Source: Chryseomicrobium sp. FSL W7-1435
GTDB lineage: Bacteria > Bacillota > Bacilli > Bacillales_A > Planococcaceae
DNA: 64,000 nucleotides
Direction of reading: 5' to 3'
Assembly: GCF_038595005.1 (NCBI RefSeq)
Contig: NZ_CP151997.1
Coordinates: forward strand, 1,178,001 to 1,242,000
The position numbers were made by a program, and so were the translations under genes. The notes under the pieces were generated by a model. That model was not told the DNA's origin. It did not search any database and saw only the letters and a program-made list of their open reading frames with translations. Of the stretch, positions 39,148 through 47,882 are shown one piece after another. The first letter of the stretch is position 1. Every line of letters begins with the position of its first letter.

Positions 39148-40889
39148 TGCTAGATAATGAAGAAAAGATTCGCCCATCTCAGCTAATATATCATTCCGGT
39201 CCAGGTGCTATTCTCGACCTTTTAGATGAGAGCGTCATGGTTTTAGCAGCAGATCTATGGGCTACTCATGGAGCACTAAAGGATTTTGATAAGCGTATTA
39301 CAAAATATTTAAAAGTCGATCACGTACGTATATTGAATGAACAAACAGATAAAATTAAAGTTAAATCGGTAAGATTCCCACGGTGGAAAATCTGCCCTAA
39401 ATGTGGGATAATGACGACATTTAATAATTCGCACTGTTGGTCATGTGAAAAAGCAGGTAGGGGCGATGTAAAGCTTTATCCAAGTCGTTTTGTAACAGTA
39501 TGTAATTTTGGACATATTAGTGATTTCCCTTATGACAAATGGGTGCATAAAGGGGGGAGCTGCGACAAACCAAGTCTGCAATTATTACGTAGTAGTGAAA
39601 GTGGCTCATTATCTGATTTAGCTGTTAAGTGTAATAACTGCCAACAAATTCGTTCGCTAGGGAAAATTATGAAACCAGATGATGAGGATAAGCATTTGTT
39701 TGATTGCACGAATGAATCACCTTGGTTAGAGAAGAAGCGTACTCAAGAGCTAGAGAATGAACAACCAAAGTTGTGTAAAAATACTATGCGAACTTTCTTA
39801 CGAGGAGCATCTAATATTTATTCGCCGCATGTACTAAGCTTTTTAAAAGTCCCATTAACAGAAACTACAGGAGACAATCCGTTAGCCACTATCTTACCAG
39901 AACTTGAAATTAGTAGAGAGGAATATTTAGATGCAGGTGATAAGGAAAAGGCTTTGGATAGAATAGCAAAGCGCTACCATATTACCCAAAATGCATATGT
40001 TGATCTTGAAAGGTTATTAATGGGTGATGATTTAAATGTAGAGCAAAGCTACGAATCTATTCGAAAGCAAGAATGGAATACATTGTCACAGCCATATTAT
40101 AATGAAACTAATATTCAATTTAAGTCTGAGAAAATTGATATTCATCCAAAGTTACAATCGTATTTTGCGGCTATTCATCGTGTGGATTCTGTTCCTGAAA
40201 TACAGGTAGTTAAAGGGTTTAGTCGTATAGATTATATCGATCGTTTTGAAGAGGGTGATGTGCATATGAATCGTATTATACAGAACCCAAAACAAAATTG
40301 GCTACCAGCTGTGCAAAATTTTGGTGAAGGCATTTTCTTTGTATTTGATGCAAGAAAGTTAGCTTTATGGGAACAAAATGAAACCATCACAGCTGCCATT
40401 ATTGAAAGATATAATCATCAGCGTGCTGAATTTGATAACGAGCCTTTGCCATTGATGGGGCGCCATGTCTTACTACACACGTTTAGCCATGCATTACTTA
40501 AGGAATTAGCTGCCCATTCGGGATATGGCACTACATCGTTAAAAGAACGATTATATGTAGATAGCTCGATGCACGGCATATTTATTTATACAGCATCAGG
40601 TGATTCAGAAGGTAGTCTAGGTGGTTTAACAGCTCTATCTAAGCCAGAGTTGCTATACCCAATTGTTTTAAGAGCAATTGAACGAATGCAATATTGTTCA
40701 TCTGATCCGAATTGTTCTGACGGTAAATTCCAATTTAACCTGTCTGCAAATGCAGCGGCATGTCATAGCTGCTCACATGTTTCAGAAACATCATGTGAGT
40801 GGGGGAATCAATTACTAGACCGTCGTACATTGCTAAATATTAACCAAAATGAAAAATTTGGATTTTTTGATAATTTATTGGATGAGTAG
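39147..40889 (+). CDS. drmB: DrmB-like DUF1998 protein (DISARM core protein)
   Basis: 580 residues. It starts RPSQLIYHSGPGAILDL, the usual DrmB opening. An N-terminal zinc ribbon has C83-x2-C86 and C97-x2-C100. The C-terminal DUF1998 region holds HTFSHALLKELA, YTASGDSEGSLGGL, and a Cys cluster CSSDPNC / CHSCSH / SCEWGNQLLDRR. The protein is the partner of DrmA. It is the last gene of the operon: no DrmC (phospholipase D) or DNA methyltransferase follows, and 80 nt downstream miniature element M begins. Confidence 0.83.
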   Translation: MLDNEEKIRPSQLIYHSGPGAILDLLDESVMVLAADLWATHGALKDFDKRITKYLKVDHVRILNEQTDKIKVKSVRFPRWKICPKCGIMTTFNNSHCWSCEKAGRGDVKLYPSRFVTVCNFGHISDFPYDKWVHKGGSCDKPSLQLLRSSESGSLSDLAVKCNNCQQIRSLGKIMKPDDEDKHLFDCTNESPWLEKKRTQELENEQPKLCKNTMRTFLRGASNIYSPHVLSFLKVPLTETTGDNPLATILPELEISREEYLDAGDKEKALDRIAKRYHITQNAYVDLERLLMGDDLNVEQSYESIRKQEWNTLSQPYYNETNIQFKSEKIDIHPKLQSYFAAIHRVDSVPEIQVVKGFSRIDYIDRFEEGDVHMNRIIQNPKQNWLPAVQNFGEGIFFVFDARKLALWEQNETITAAIIERYNHQRAEFDNEPLPLMGRHVLLHTFSHALLKELAAHSGYGTTSLKERLYVDSSMHGIFIYTASGDSEGSLGGLTALSKPELLYPIVLRAIERMQYCSSDPNCSDGKFQFNLSANAAACHSCSHVSETSCEWGNQLLDRRTLLNINQNEKFGFFDNLLDE

Positions 40890-40968
40890 TAAAACAAAGT
40901 CTTTCTACAGCGGTAAGATCGATATTGCCTCATACAATACCTTCAAGAGAGATGGATTTTAAATAAAG

Positions 40969-41087
40969 GTGCCTGCCCCAAAACAATTCCGACATTCATG
41001 ACTATTCAGGAGATATACAATTCGATGCCGCATTCCTGTGTTGTTAGGTGAGTGAAGATGAGTTGTGTCTGTATATTTTGTGGGCAC
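40969..41087. repeat. Miniature element M, copy 3 (right end damaged)
   Basis: Left end GTGCCTGCCCCAAAA, interior closely like copy 2, right end shortened to TTTTGTGGGCAC (ACAG lost). Its right edge lies 14 nt before the truncated small ORF at 41102. Confidence 0.75.
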
Positions 41088-41101
41088 CAAATGAATTTTA
41101 A

Positions 41102-41233
41102 TTGGGTAAGTACCAATTAGATCAAAAAAGCAAAGCACTCGCTATCAAGTATCAAGATGGCAAAAGACCAGCTGTTTCAAATAAAAAAGAAAAGCTGGAT
41201 CAGATTCGTGAAGCGTATTTGAAGAAGAAGTAG
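41102..41233 (+). pseudogene. Second copy of the small lysine-rich ORF, start lost
   Basis: Codes for 43 residues beginning (L)GKYQLDQKSKALAIKYQDGK, with about 90% identity over its length to the ORF at 43680. The ATG of the paralogue is TTG here and no ribosome-binding site precedes it, because the upstream sequence is the miniature element. It ends at TAG seven codons earlier than the paralogue. Probably not expressed, though a TTG start cannot be excluded. Confidence 0.65.
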
Positions 41234-41282
41234 GAGAAGCAGCAATAGATCAACGAAAGAACTTATCTCTCGTCAAGACCAA

Positions 41283-41318
41283 AAAACGGCACTTCCTTTA
41301 CGGAAATGCCGTTTTCTA
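41283..41318. terminator. Terminator downstream of the SDR gene / small ORF
   Basis: AAAACGGCA-TTCC (41283-41296) pairs with GGAA-TGCCGTTTT (41302-41315), one mismatch, with A/T flanks suited to both directions. It probably serves the minus-strand SDR gene. Confidence 0.75.
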
Positions 41319-41380
41319 TTTCTAGTCAAACCAGTTCATGTACACATCTCTATAATCAAGGGTCTGCTTCATTTTTGTGT

Positions 41381-42100
41381 TTAAGACGGGTTTGTCGACC
41401 ATAGTCCTGCACTTTTTACGAAGACACGTGGATGCAGTTTCAAGCTTGCGACAATTAAGTCAGCGAGATCTTCTGGATGCATGACACGTTCCACGTCGCC
41501 AGTAATCAAGTTAGCCTCTTGCGCAAGATCAGTGGCCACGGTACTTGGCGTCATAGCCGTTACGCGGATATTGTGCTTGCGTACTTCAAGGGCAAGTGAC
41601 TCCGTAAGACCTAAGACTGCGAATTTCGAAGCACTGTAAGCGCTCGTCACTGGAGCTCCTTTTTGTCCAGCAGATGACGAGATATTGATGATATCGCCTG
41701 AGCTTTGTTCAATCATTCCTGGTAGCACAGCGTGCGTTGAGTTGTAAACGCCCATCAAGTTGACGTCGACAATATTCTTCCACTCTTCCGGAGACAAATC
41801 CATAAAGCCTCCAAATTTTGCGATGCCAGCATTGTTAATCAGAATATCAATTGCGCCAAGTTCACTTTTGAGTTGTTCGATTGCTTGCTCGATTGCAGCA
41901 AGGTCCGTCACGTCTGCAGAAAAAGTGGCTACTACGACACCCGTATCTTTCAGTTCGTTCGCTACATTATCTAAATTTTCTTGATTCAAGCCGATTAAAC
42001 CGACATTGACTCCCTCGTTAGCAAGCGCTATGGCTGTTGCACGGCCAATACCGCGTCCGCCGCCTGTAATAATCGCTGTCTTTCCTTTGATTGTTTGCAT
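41381..42100 (-). CDS. Short-chain dehydrogenase/reductase (FabG-like, 3-ketoacyl-ACP reductase family)
   Basis: A 239-residue classical SDR: cofactor motif TGGGRGIG (about 13-20), NNAG (about 89-92), catalytic Ser in NISSSAG and YSASK (Tyr-x3-Lys, about 155-159). It is NAD(P)H-dependent; the substrate is not inferable. It resembles YmfI/FabG-like house-keeping paralogues. Not in an obvious operon; it is convergent with the end of the island. Confidence 0.85.
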   Translation of the reverse strand: MQTIKGKTAIITGGGRGIGRATAIALANEGVNVGLIGLNQENLDNVANELKDTGVVVATFSADVTDLAAIEQAIEQLKSELGAIDILINNAGIAKFGGFMDLSPEEWKNIVDVNLMGVYNSTHAVLPGMIEQSSGDIINISSSAGQKGAPVTSAYSASKFAVLGLTESLALEVRKHNIRVTAMTPSTVATDLAQEANLITGDVERVMHPEDLADLIVASLKLHPRVFVKSAGLWSTNPS

Positions 42101-42269
42101 GGTAACACTCCTCGTTTAGGGAATAAAAGATTCCACTTTACTACACTTTCTCATTATCGATGATTTCTAGAAGAAATGCATGTATCGCGACTTAACGAAA
42201 TAGCTCTTGTTACCTGTCTTTTTTTCATATACGCTACTTACTAAAGAATGGTATAGAAAGGAAGATAAA

Positions 42270-43337
42270 ATGCCACCTCAAAAACGAATCAGAGACTATG
42301 GCGTAATAATTGGCCAACTGGAGACCGGCCCACTAAATAAAATTACTGATGTCGCAGGCGTTACGTTAGGACAGGTGACACTCAGTGACAAAAATGTACA
42401 AACCGGTGTAACGGCCATCCTTCCTCATCCAGAAAATATCTTTGAAAATAAATTGATAGCTTCGAGTCATGTCATCAATGGTTTTGGAAAAACAATGGGC
42501 ACCATTCAACTTACAGAATTGGGCACGTTAGAGACGCCTATTTTACTGACGAACACTTTAAGCATTGGCGTAGCTGCTGATACACTCATAGACTACATGC
42601 TAGAGAGAAATCTGGAGATTGGAAAGACTACCGGCACAGTAAATCCTGTGATTGGCGAATGCAACGATATGTTTTTAAATGACATACGAGCCAAATCAGT
42701 GAAACCGGAACATGTTCGCCAAGCACTTGAAAATGCATCTTCTGAATTTGAAGAGGGGACGGTTGGTGCGGGAACTGGAATGCTCTGTTATTCGTTAAAG
42801 GGAGGGATAGGATCTGCTTCCCGTATAATGAACATGAGTCATGGAACGTACACGATGGGCGTCTTAGTCTTATCAAACTTTGGAATATTATCTGACTTAC
42901 TGATCAAAGGCAAGGCTGTTGGGCAGGAACTGAAAGCAGCAAGAGAAGATTCTTATAAAGAAGAAGACAAAGGTTCCATTATGATTATCGTGGCCACTGA
43001 CCTTCCTGTTTCCGAAAGACAACTAAATCGGATTATCAAAAGATCGGTGACCGGACTTTCACGAACAGGTTCAATCATCACGCATGGAAGCGGAGAAATC
43101 ATTATAGGGTTTTCTACAGCAACAAAAATTCCACATTACAAACCCGAAAAACTAATGGCTGTCCCGCAAGTCCATGAAGAGGATCTAGACATCGCATTTA
43201 GAGCCATTGGGGAAGCCACAGAGGAAGCCGTGTTGAACTCGTTAGTAACTGCAGAAGCTGTAATTGGGCGAGACGGAAATCATAGACCAGCGTTTAAAGA
43301 TTTAATTCAGAAATACGGAATATCTCTCACTCCTTAA
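42270..43337 (+). CDS. P1 family peptidase (S58, DmpA-like aminopeptidase)
   Basis: A 355-residue member of the DmpA/BapA family, which is processed by self-cleavage to create an N-terminal Ser nucleophile. The N terminus ITDVAGVTLGQVTL, TNTLSIGVAAD, and the probable cleavage region in VGAGTGMLCYSLKGGIGSAS are visible. The family contains D-/beta-aminopeptidases; specificity is unknown. The ATG at 42270 has AAAGGAAG 5 nt upstream; an in-frame start at 42207 adds an atypical hydrophobic stretch and is not preferred. Confidence 0.83.
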   Translation: MPPQKRIRDYGVIIGQLETGPLNKITDVAGVTLGQVTLSDKNVQTGVTAILPHPENIFENKLIASSHVINGFGKTMGTIQLTELGTLETPILLTNTLSIGVAADTLIDYMLERNLEIGKTTGTVNPVIGECNDMFLNDIRAKSVKPEHVRQALENASSEFEEGTVGAGTGMLCYSLKGGIGSASRIMNMSHGTYTMGVLVLSNFGILSDLLIKGKAVGQELKAAREDSYKEEDKGSIMIIVATDLPVSERQLNRIIKRSVTGLSRTGSIITHGSGEIIIGFSTATKIPHYKPEKLMAVPQVHEEDLDIAFRAIGEATEEAVLNSLVTAEAVIGRDGNHRPAFKDLIQKYGISLTP

Positions 43338-43369
43338 AATCAACTAACCCAAGAAACGATGTGAACCCC

Positions 43370-43616
43370 ATGCCAGCAAAACCAATCTACGTCGAGATTG
43401 AAATCCAAGAAGATATAGAAAAAGTCTGGGAATATAGTCAAAATCCGAAGTTGTACGAGCAGTGGGATTTGCGCTTTACCTCCGCTTTATAATCAAGAAA
43501 TCTAACGGACATTTGAATGCTACGCATGACATGACGTTGTTTGGGATTCACTTTTTACATATTGATTATGAGATGATTGAAAAGACAAACAATGGGCCGA
43601 ACCCTGTACTTTACTG
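43370..43616 (+). pseudogene. Broken SRPBCC (START-like) domain gene
   Basis: From ATG 43370 the frame codes for MPAKPIYVEIEIQEDIEKVW and EYSQNPKLYEQWDLRFTS, a typical N terminus of SRPBCC lipid-binding proteins, then stops at TAA 43490. A second coding-like stretch (TLFGIHFLHIDYEMIEK) follows at about 43537-43616. This looks like a gene with an internal deletion or frameshift. Confidence 0.55.
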
Positions 43617-43679
43617 ACTAAAAATGGTTTACTAGAACGATACAGTAATTTCTTTTTAAGATAAAAGTAGGTGACCAAA

Positions 43680-43832
43680 ATGGGAAAATATCAATTAGAT
43701 GAGAAAAGCAAAGCACTGGCAGCGAAATATCAAGATGGTAAGAAGCCAGCTGTTTCGAATAAAAAAGAGAAGCTTGATCAAATTCGCGAAGCTTATTTAA
43801 AGAAAAAACAAGAGAAACAAGAGAATAAATAA
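43680..43832 (+). CDS. Small lysine-rich hypothetical protein (50 aa)
   Basis: A 50-residue, highly charged protein (MGKYQLDEKSKALAAKYQDG...) ending KKKQEKQENK. AGGTGA lies 5 nt before the ATG and a hairpin terminator follows, which support a real gene. It contains a SNKKEKLDQIREAYLKKK helix-like tail. I do not recognise the function. A 43-codon truncated copy is at 41102-41233. Confidence 0.65.
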   Translation: MGKYQLDEKSKALAAKYQDGKKPAVSNKKEKLDQIREAYLKKKQEKQENK

Positions 43833-43843
43833 TAAAATCCTTT

Positions 43844-43873
43844 AGCCAGCTCACTCATGAGGTGGCTTTTTCT
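43844..43873 (+). terminator. Terminator after the small lysine-rich ORF
   Basis: AGCCA-CTCA / TGAG-TGGCT (43844-43867) with a single internal mismatch, 4-nt loop, followed by TTTTTC. Confidence 0.7.
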
Positions 43874-44066
43874 TAGTTTAGATATAAGCAGATAATTATT
43901 TTGGGTCTTCGGAATATATAGTGGAATTACTTTCTTAATAGTTTAAAAACAACTGGTGTTTAAATCGGATTTTCTGGTGGGATGTTAGGACAATCAATAG
44001 TATTATATAAAAGTATCAATCACATACGAGTGATACGTTGGGGAAAAATAAAATAGTCCAATTTAC

Positions 44067-44098
44067 TTGACCGCGTACTATGGTACACGGTTTATAAT
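44067..44098 (+). promoter_or_regulatory. mer promoter/operator
   Basis: TTGACC (44067-44072) and TATAAT (44093-44098) are 20 bp apart, and the spacer is filled by the dyad CCGCGTACTATGGTACACGG. An over-long spacer with a dyad between -35 and -10 is the hallmark of MerR-activated promoters. It drives merR-merA. Confidence 0.8.
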
Positions 44099-44117
44099 AT
44101 TCATGGGGTGAAATAAG

Positions 44118-44510
44118 ATGATTTATCGCATTAGTGAGTTTGCAGATAAATGTGGAGTTAATAAAGAAACGATTAGATATTACGAGAGAAAAAATTTATT
44201 ACAAGAACCTCACCGAACGGAAGCTGGTTATCGGATATATTCATATGATGACGTTAAGCGTGTTGGGTTTATTAAACGAATACAGGAACTTGGTTTTTCT
44301 TTAAGCGAGATTTATAAATTACTTGGTGTTGTAGATAAAGATGAAGTTCGTTGTCAAGACATGTTCGAATTTGTTTCTAAAAAACAAAAGGAAGTGCAAA
44401 AACAAATAGAGGATTTAAAACGAATTGAAACTATGTTAGACGACTTAAAACAACGATGTCCAGATGAAAAGCAATTACATTCGTGTCCAATAATAGAAAC
44501 ATTAACATGA
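44118..44510 (+). CDS. merR: Mercury(II)-responsive regulator MerR
   Basis: A 130-residue MerR-family activator: N-terminal winged HTH (YRISEFADKCGVNKETIRYYERKNLL), a long dimerisation helix, and the three Hg(II)-binding cysteines Cys79, Cys114 and Cys123, at the positions of the Bacillus RC607 MerR. It represses and, with Hg(II), activates the promoter directly upstream by untwisting its long spacer. Same strand as merA with a 24-nt gap. Confidence 0.92.
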   Translation: MIYRISEFADKCGVNKETIRYYERKNLLQEPHRTEAGYRIYSYDDVKRVGFIKRIQELGFSLSEIYKLLGVVDKDEVRCQDMFEFVSKKQKEVQKQIEDLKRIETMLDDLKQRCPDEKQLHSCPIIETLT

Positions 44511-44534
44511 GACATTAACGAAAGGGGCTTTTTT

Positions 44535-46175
44535 ATGAATAAATTTAAGGTAAATATTCAAGGAATGACTTGTACGGGTTGTGAAAAACACGTAGAATCA
44601 GCACTTGAAAAGATAGGTGCTAAAAATATTGAGTCTAATTTTCGTCGTGGTGAAGCAGTATTTGAACTGCCCGATGATATTGAGGTTGAAAGTGCAATAA
44701 AGGCGATTGATGAAGCAAATTACCAAGCCGGAGAAATTGAAGAAGTATCATCACTAGAAAACGTGGCGTTAATTAATGAAGACGTTTATGACCTTCTTAT
44801 TATTGGTTCTGGTGCTGCTGCCTTTTCTTCGGCAATTAAAGCTATAGAATACGGTGCAAAAGTTGGAATGATTGAGCGTGGAACGGTTGGGGGAACCTGT
44901 GTGAATATTGGCTGTGTTCCGTCAAAAACTCTTCTTAGGGCAGGGGAAATCAATCATTTATCAAAAGACAATCCGTTTAAAGGTTTACAAACATCCGCTG
45001 GAGAAGTGGATTTAGCTAGTTTAATCACGCAAAAGGATAAATTGGTGAGCGAACTTCGGAATCAAAAATATATGGATTTAATTGATGAATATAATTTTGA
45101 TTTAATTAAAGGTGAAGCAAAATTCGTTGATGCTAGTACGGTTGAGGTCAATGGGGCAAAGTTATCTGCAAAACGCTTTTTAATTGCAACAGGTGCATCG
45201 CCTTCGTTGCCCCAAATTTCAGGACTTGAAAAAATGGACTATTTAACTAGTACAACACTTCTTGAGTTAAAGAAAATACCAAAACGATTAACTGTAATTG
45301 GCTCAGGATACATTGGAATGGAGCTTGGACAACTATTTCATCATTTAGGTTCAGAAATAACGCTTATGCAAAGAAGTGAGCGACTTTTAAAGGAGTATGA
45401 TCCTGAGATTTCAGAGTCAGTTGAAAAAGCGTTAATTGAACAGGGTATAAACCTTGTCAAAGGGGCAACTTTTGAGCGTGTTGAACAAAGTGGAGAGATA
45501 AAAAAGGTTTACATAACAGTAAATGGCAGTAAAGAAGTCATTGAATCAGATCAGTTACTTGTTGCCACTGGAAGAAAACCAAATACGGATTCTTTAAATT
45601 TAAGTGCAGCAGGTGTTGAAACTGGAAAAAATAATGAAATCCTGATCAATGATTTTGGTCAAACAAGTAATGAAAAGATTTATGCAGCAGGAGATGTGAC
45701 GTTAGGACCGCAATTTGTATATGTAGCAGCCTATGAAGGTGGAATTATTACTGATAATGCTATCGGTGGATTAAACAAAAAAATAGATTTATCGGTAGTT
45801 CCTGCTGTTACGTTTACGAATCCGACGGTTGCAACGGTTGGTTTAACAGAAGAACAAGCAAAAGAGAAAGGGTATGATGTGAAGACATCTGTATTACCTT
45901 TAGATGCTGTTCCAAGAGCAATTGTAAACCGTGAAACAACCGGTGTATTTAAACTAGTAGCAGATGCAGAAACACTAAAAGTATTAGGGGTTCATATTGT
46001 ATCTGAGAATGCAGGAGATGTCATCTATGCAGCATCATTAGCTGTTAAATTTGGCTTAACGATAGAAGATTTAACAGAAACCCTAGCACCATATTTAACA
46101 ATGGCTGAAGGGCTAAAATTAGCTGCACTTACGTTCGATAAAGATGTTTCGAAATTATCTTGTTGTGCAGGCTAA
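44535..46175 (+). CDS. merA: Mercuric reductase MerA
   Basis: A 546-residue flavoenzyme reducing Hg(II) to Hg(0) with NADPH. One N-terminal heavy-metal-associated domain (GMTCTGC, Cys13/Cys16), FAD-binding [10 protein letters not shown], redox-active Cys122/Cys127 in [13 protein letters not shown]-binding [11 protein letters not shown], and the C-terminal Cys543-Cys544 pair that receives Hg(II). All catalytic residues are intact. No mercury transporter (merT/merP/merE-like) is adjacent, unlike larger mer operons. Gene content is AT-rich and the unit is followed by a transposase, so it was probably acquired. Confidence 0.95.
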   Translation: MNKFKVNIQGMTCTGCEKHVESALEKIGAKNIESNFRRGEAVFELPDDIEVESAIKAIDEANYQAGEIEEVSSLENVALINEDVYDLLIIGSGAAAFSSAIKAIEYGAKVGMIERGTVGGTCVNIGCVPSKTLLRAGEINHLSKDNPFKGLQTSAGEVDLASLITQKDKLVSELRNQKYMDLIDEYNFDLIKGEAKFVDASTVEVNGAKLSAKRFLIATGASPSLPQISGLEKMDYLTSTTLLELKKIPKRLTVIGSGYIGMELGQLFHHLGSEITLMQRSERLLKEYDPEISESVEKALIEQGINLVKGATFERVEQSGEIKKVYITVNGSKEVIESDQLLVATGRKPNTDSLNLSAAGVETGKNNEILINDFGQTSNEKIYAAGDVTLGPQFVYVAAYEGGIITDNAIGGLNKKIDLSVVPAVTFTNPTVATVGLTEEQAKEKGYDVKTSVLPLDAVPRAIVNRETTGVFKLVADAETLKVLGVHIVSENAGDVIYAASLAVKFGLTIEDLTETLAPYLTMAEGLKLAALTFDKDVSKLSCCAG

Positions 46176-46176
46176 G

Positions 46177-46416
46177 GGAACTTTTTTTACAACTCCCTAT
46201 TCAAGTGAACCAGCTAATACTGTACTAAAGGTGTGCAGTAGTTTAGCAAAGTCTACAAAAGATTTCATACACTATTTTGCGATCACCCATTATATAAATG
46301 CTTTAAGGGATTTTCTAAGTGCATTTGTGGTCACAAAAATAATTTAACACTGATGATTTCGACATCAAATCTATAATTGATACCTTAACACCGCAGAGTA
46401 ATAAAGGATGAACAAT
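46177..46416. other. merA-transposase junction
   Basis: 240 bp that must contain the end of the mer segment and the left end of the ISL3 element. I see no gene. AAAAATAAT occurs here near 46335 and, inverted, near 47773, possibly parts of degenerate IS ends. Confidence 0.3.
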
Positions 46417-47739
46417 ATGTCAGACTTATTATCCCTACCAGACATTAAAACAATAGAACCACCACAAGAAAATGAAACCGATATGATATTTAAAGTTGAA
46501 GCAGTCGGACCACCTGAACGTTGTCCTGAATGTGGTTTTGACAAGTTGTACAAACACAGTTCAAGAAATCAACTAATTATGGATTTGCCCATTCGTTTAA
46601 AGCGAGTGGGCTTACAATTGAACCGTAGACGATACAAGTGTCGTGAATGCAGATCTACCTTCTGGGAACGCCTAATATCTGTAGATGAAAAGCGTAGTAT
46701 GACCAAAAGGCTTTTAAAGTCCATTCAAGAGCAATCCATGTCTAAGACCTTTGTAGAAGTCGCAGAAAGCGTTGGTGTTGACGAGAAAACTATTAGGAAC
46801 GTTTTTAAGGACTATGTGGCACTCAAAGAACGTGAATACCAGTTTGAAACTCCTAAGTGGCTTGGGATAGACGAGATACATATTATCCGTAGACCTCGGC
46901 TTGTATTGACTAATATTGAACGCAGGACTATTTATGACATCAAGCCAAACCGTAACAAGGAAACAGTCATCCAACGTCTTTCAGAAATCAGTGACAGGAC
47001 TTATATTGAGTACGTCACAATGGATATGTGGAAGCCTTACAAAGACGCAGTGAACACTATCCTTCCACACGCTAAAGTTGTCGTAGATAAGTTTCATGTA
47101 GTTAGAATGGCTAATCAAGCCTTAGATAACGTCAGAAAGTCTTTGAAAGCCCATATGAGCCAAAAAGAAAGACGTACCCTTATGCGTGAAAGGTTTATCC
47201 TTCTAAAGCGTAAACACGATCTAAATGAACGTGAATCATTCCTCTTAGATACTTGGTTAGGTAATCTTCCTGCTTTAAAAGAAGCCTATGAACTCAAAGA
47301 AGAGTTTTACTGGATATGGGATACTCCTGATCCAGATGAAGGTCGTCTTCGTTATAGTCAATGGAGACACCGTTGTATGTCCAGTAACTCTAAAGACGCA
47401 TATAAAGACCTCGTGAGAGCCGTAGACAACTGGCATGTCGAAATATTCAACTACTTTGATAAAAGGCTCACTAACGCTTATACGGAGTCAATTAACAGCA
47501 TTATTAGGCAGGTAGAGCGAATGGGTAGAGGTTACTCGTTTGATGCCTTACGAGCCAAAATCCTTTTCAATGAGAAGCTCCATAAAAAGCGTAAGCCACG
47601 ATTTAATTCAAGTGCTTTCAATAAAGCTATGTTATACGATACTTTCAATTGGTATGAAGTGAATGATCACGACATTACAGACAACTTTGGTGTCGATTTT
47701 TCCACACTTATTAAGAATTTGGAGAAGGGTGATTTATAA
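46417..47739 (+). CDS. ISL3-family transposase
   Basis: A 440-residue transposase: N-terminal zinc ribbon (CPECGFDKLYKH and YKCRECRSTFWE), HTH (KTFVEVAESVGVDEKTIRNVF), and a DDE-type catalytic domain (LGIDEIHI, VVDKFHVVRMANQALD, and AYTESINSIIRQVERMGRGYSF with the terminal Glu). The reading frame is intact, so the element may be active. The ATG at 46417 has AAAGGA 7 nt upstream. Terminal inverted repeats could not be fixed confidently. It sits just after merA. Confidence 0.9.
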   Translation: MSDLLSLPDIKTIEPPQENETDMIFKVEAVGPPERCPECGFDKLYKHSSRNQLIMDLPIRLKRVGLQLNRRRYKCRECRSTFWERLISVDEKRSMTKRLLKSIQEQSMSKTFVEVAESVGVDEKTIRNVFKDYVALKEREYQFETPKWLGIDEIHIIRRPRLVLTNIERRTIYDIKPNRNKETVIQRLSEISDRTYIEYVTMDMWKPYKDAVNTILPHAKVVVDKFHVVRMANQALDNVRKSLKAHMSQKERRTLMRERFILLKRKHDLNERESFLLDTWLGNLPALKEAYELKEEFYWIWDTPDPDEGRLRYSQWRHRCMSSNSKDAYKDLVRAVDNWHVEIFNYFDKRLTNAYTESINSIIRQVERMGRGYSFDALRAKILFNEKLHKKRKPRFNSSAFNKAMLYDTFNWYEVNDHDITDNFGVDFSTLIKNLEKGDL

Positions 47740-47882
47740 GCCCTTTTCCACCATGAAATCCGAATACCCATTATTTTTAAAGGGAAATTATGATATCTTT
47801 AATTCGAGGGAGTATTATAGCTTGATTTAGGGTATAAAACTCTTAGCAAGACAAACTATTTTAGAATAAGGGAGGCACTACA

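Noticed and set aside
34100-40889. Complete classical DISARM system
   Set aside because: No methyltransferase, no PLD-type DrmC, no SNF2 DrmD or DrmE in the window; only DrmA- and DrmB-like genes plus a different helicase.
46177-47880. Precise ISL3 terminal inverted repeats and target duplication
   Set aside because: Only a shared AAAAATAAT was found in opposite orientations; too weak to define ends by eye.
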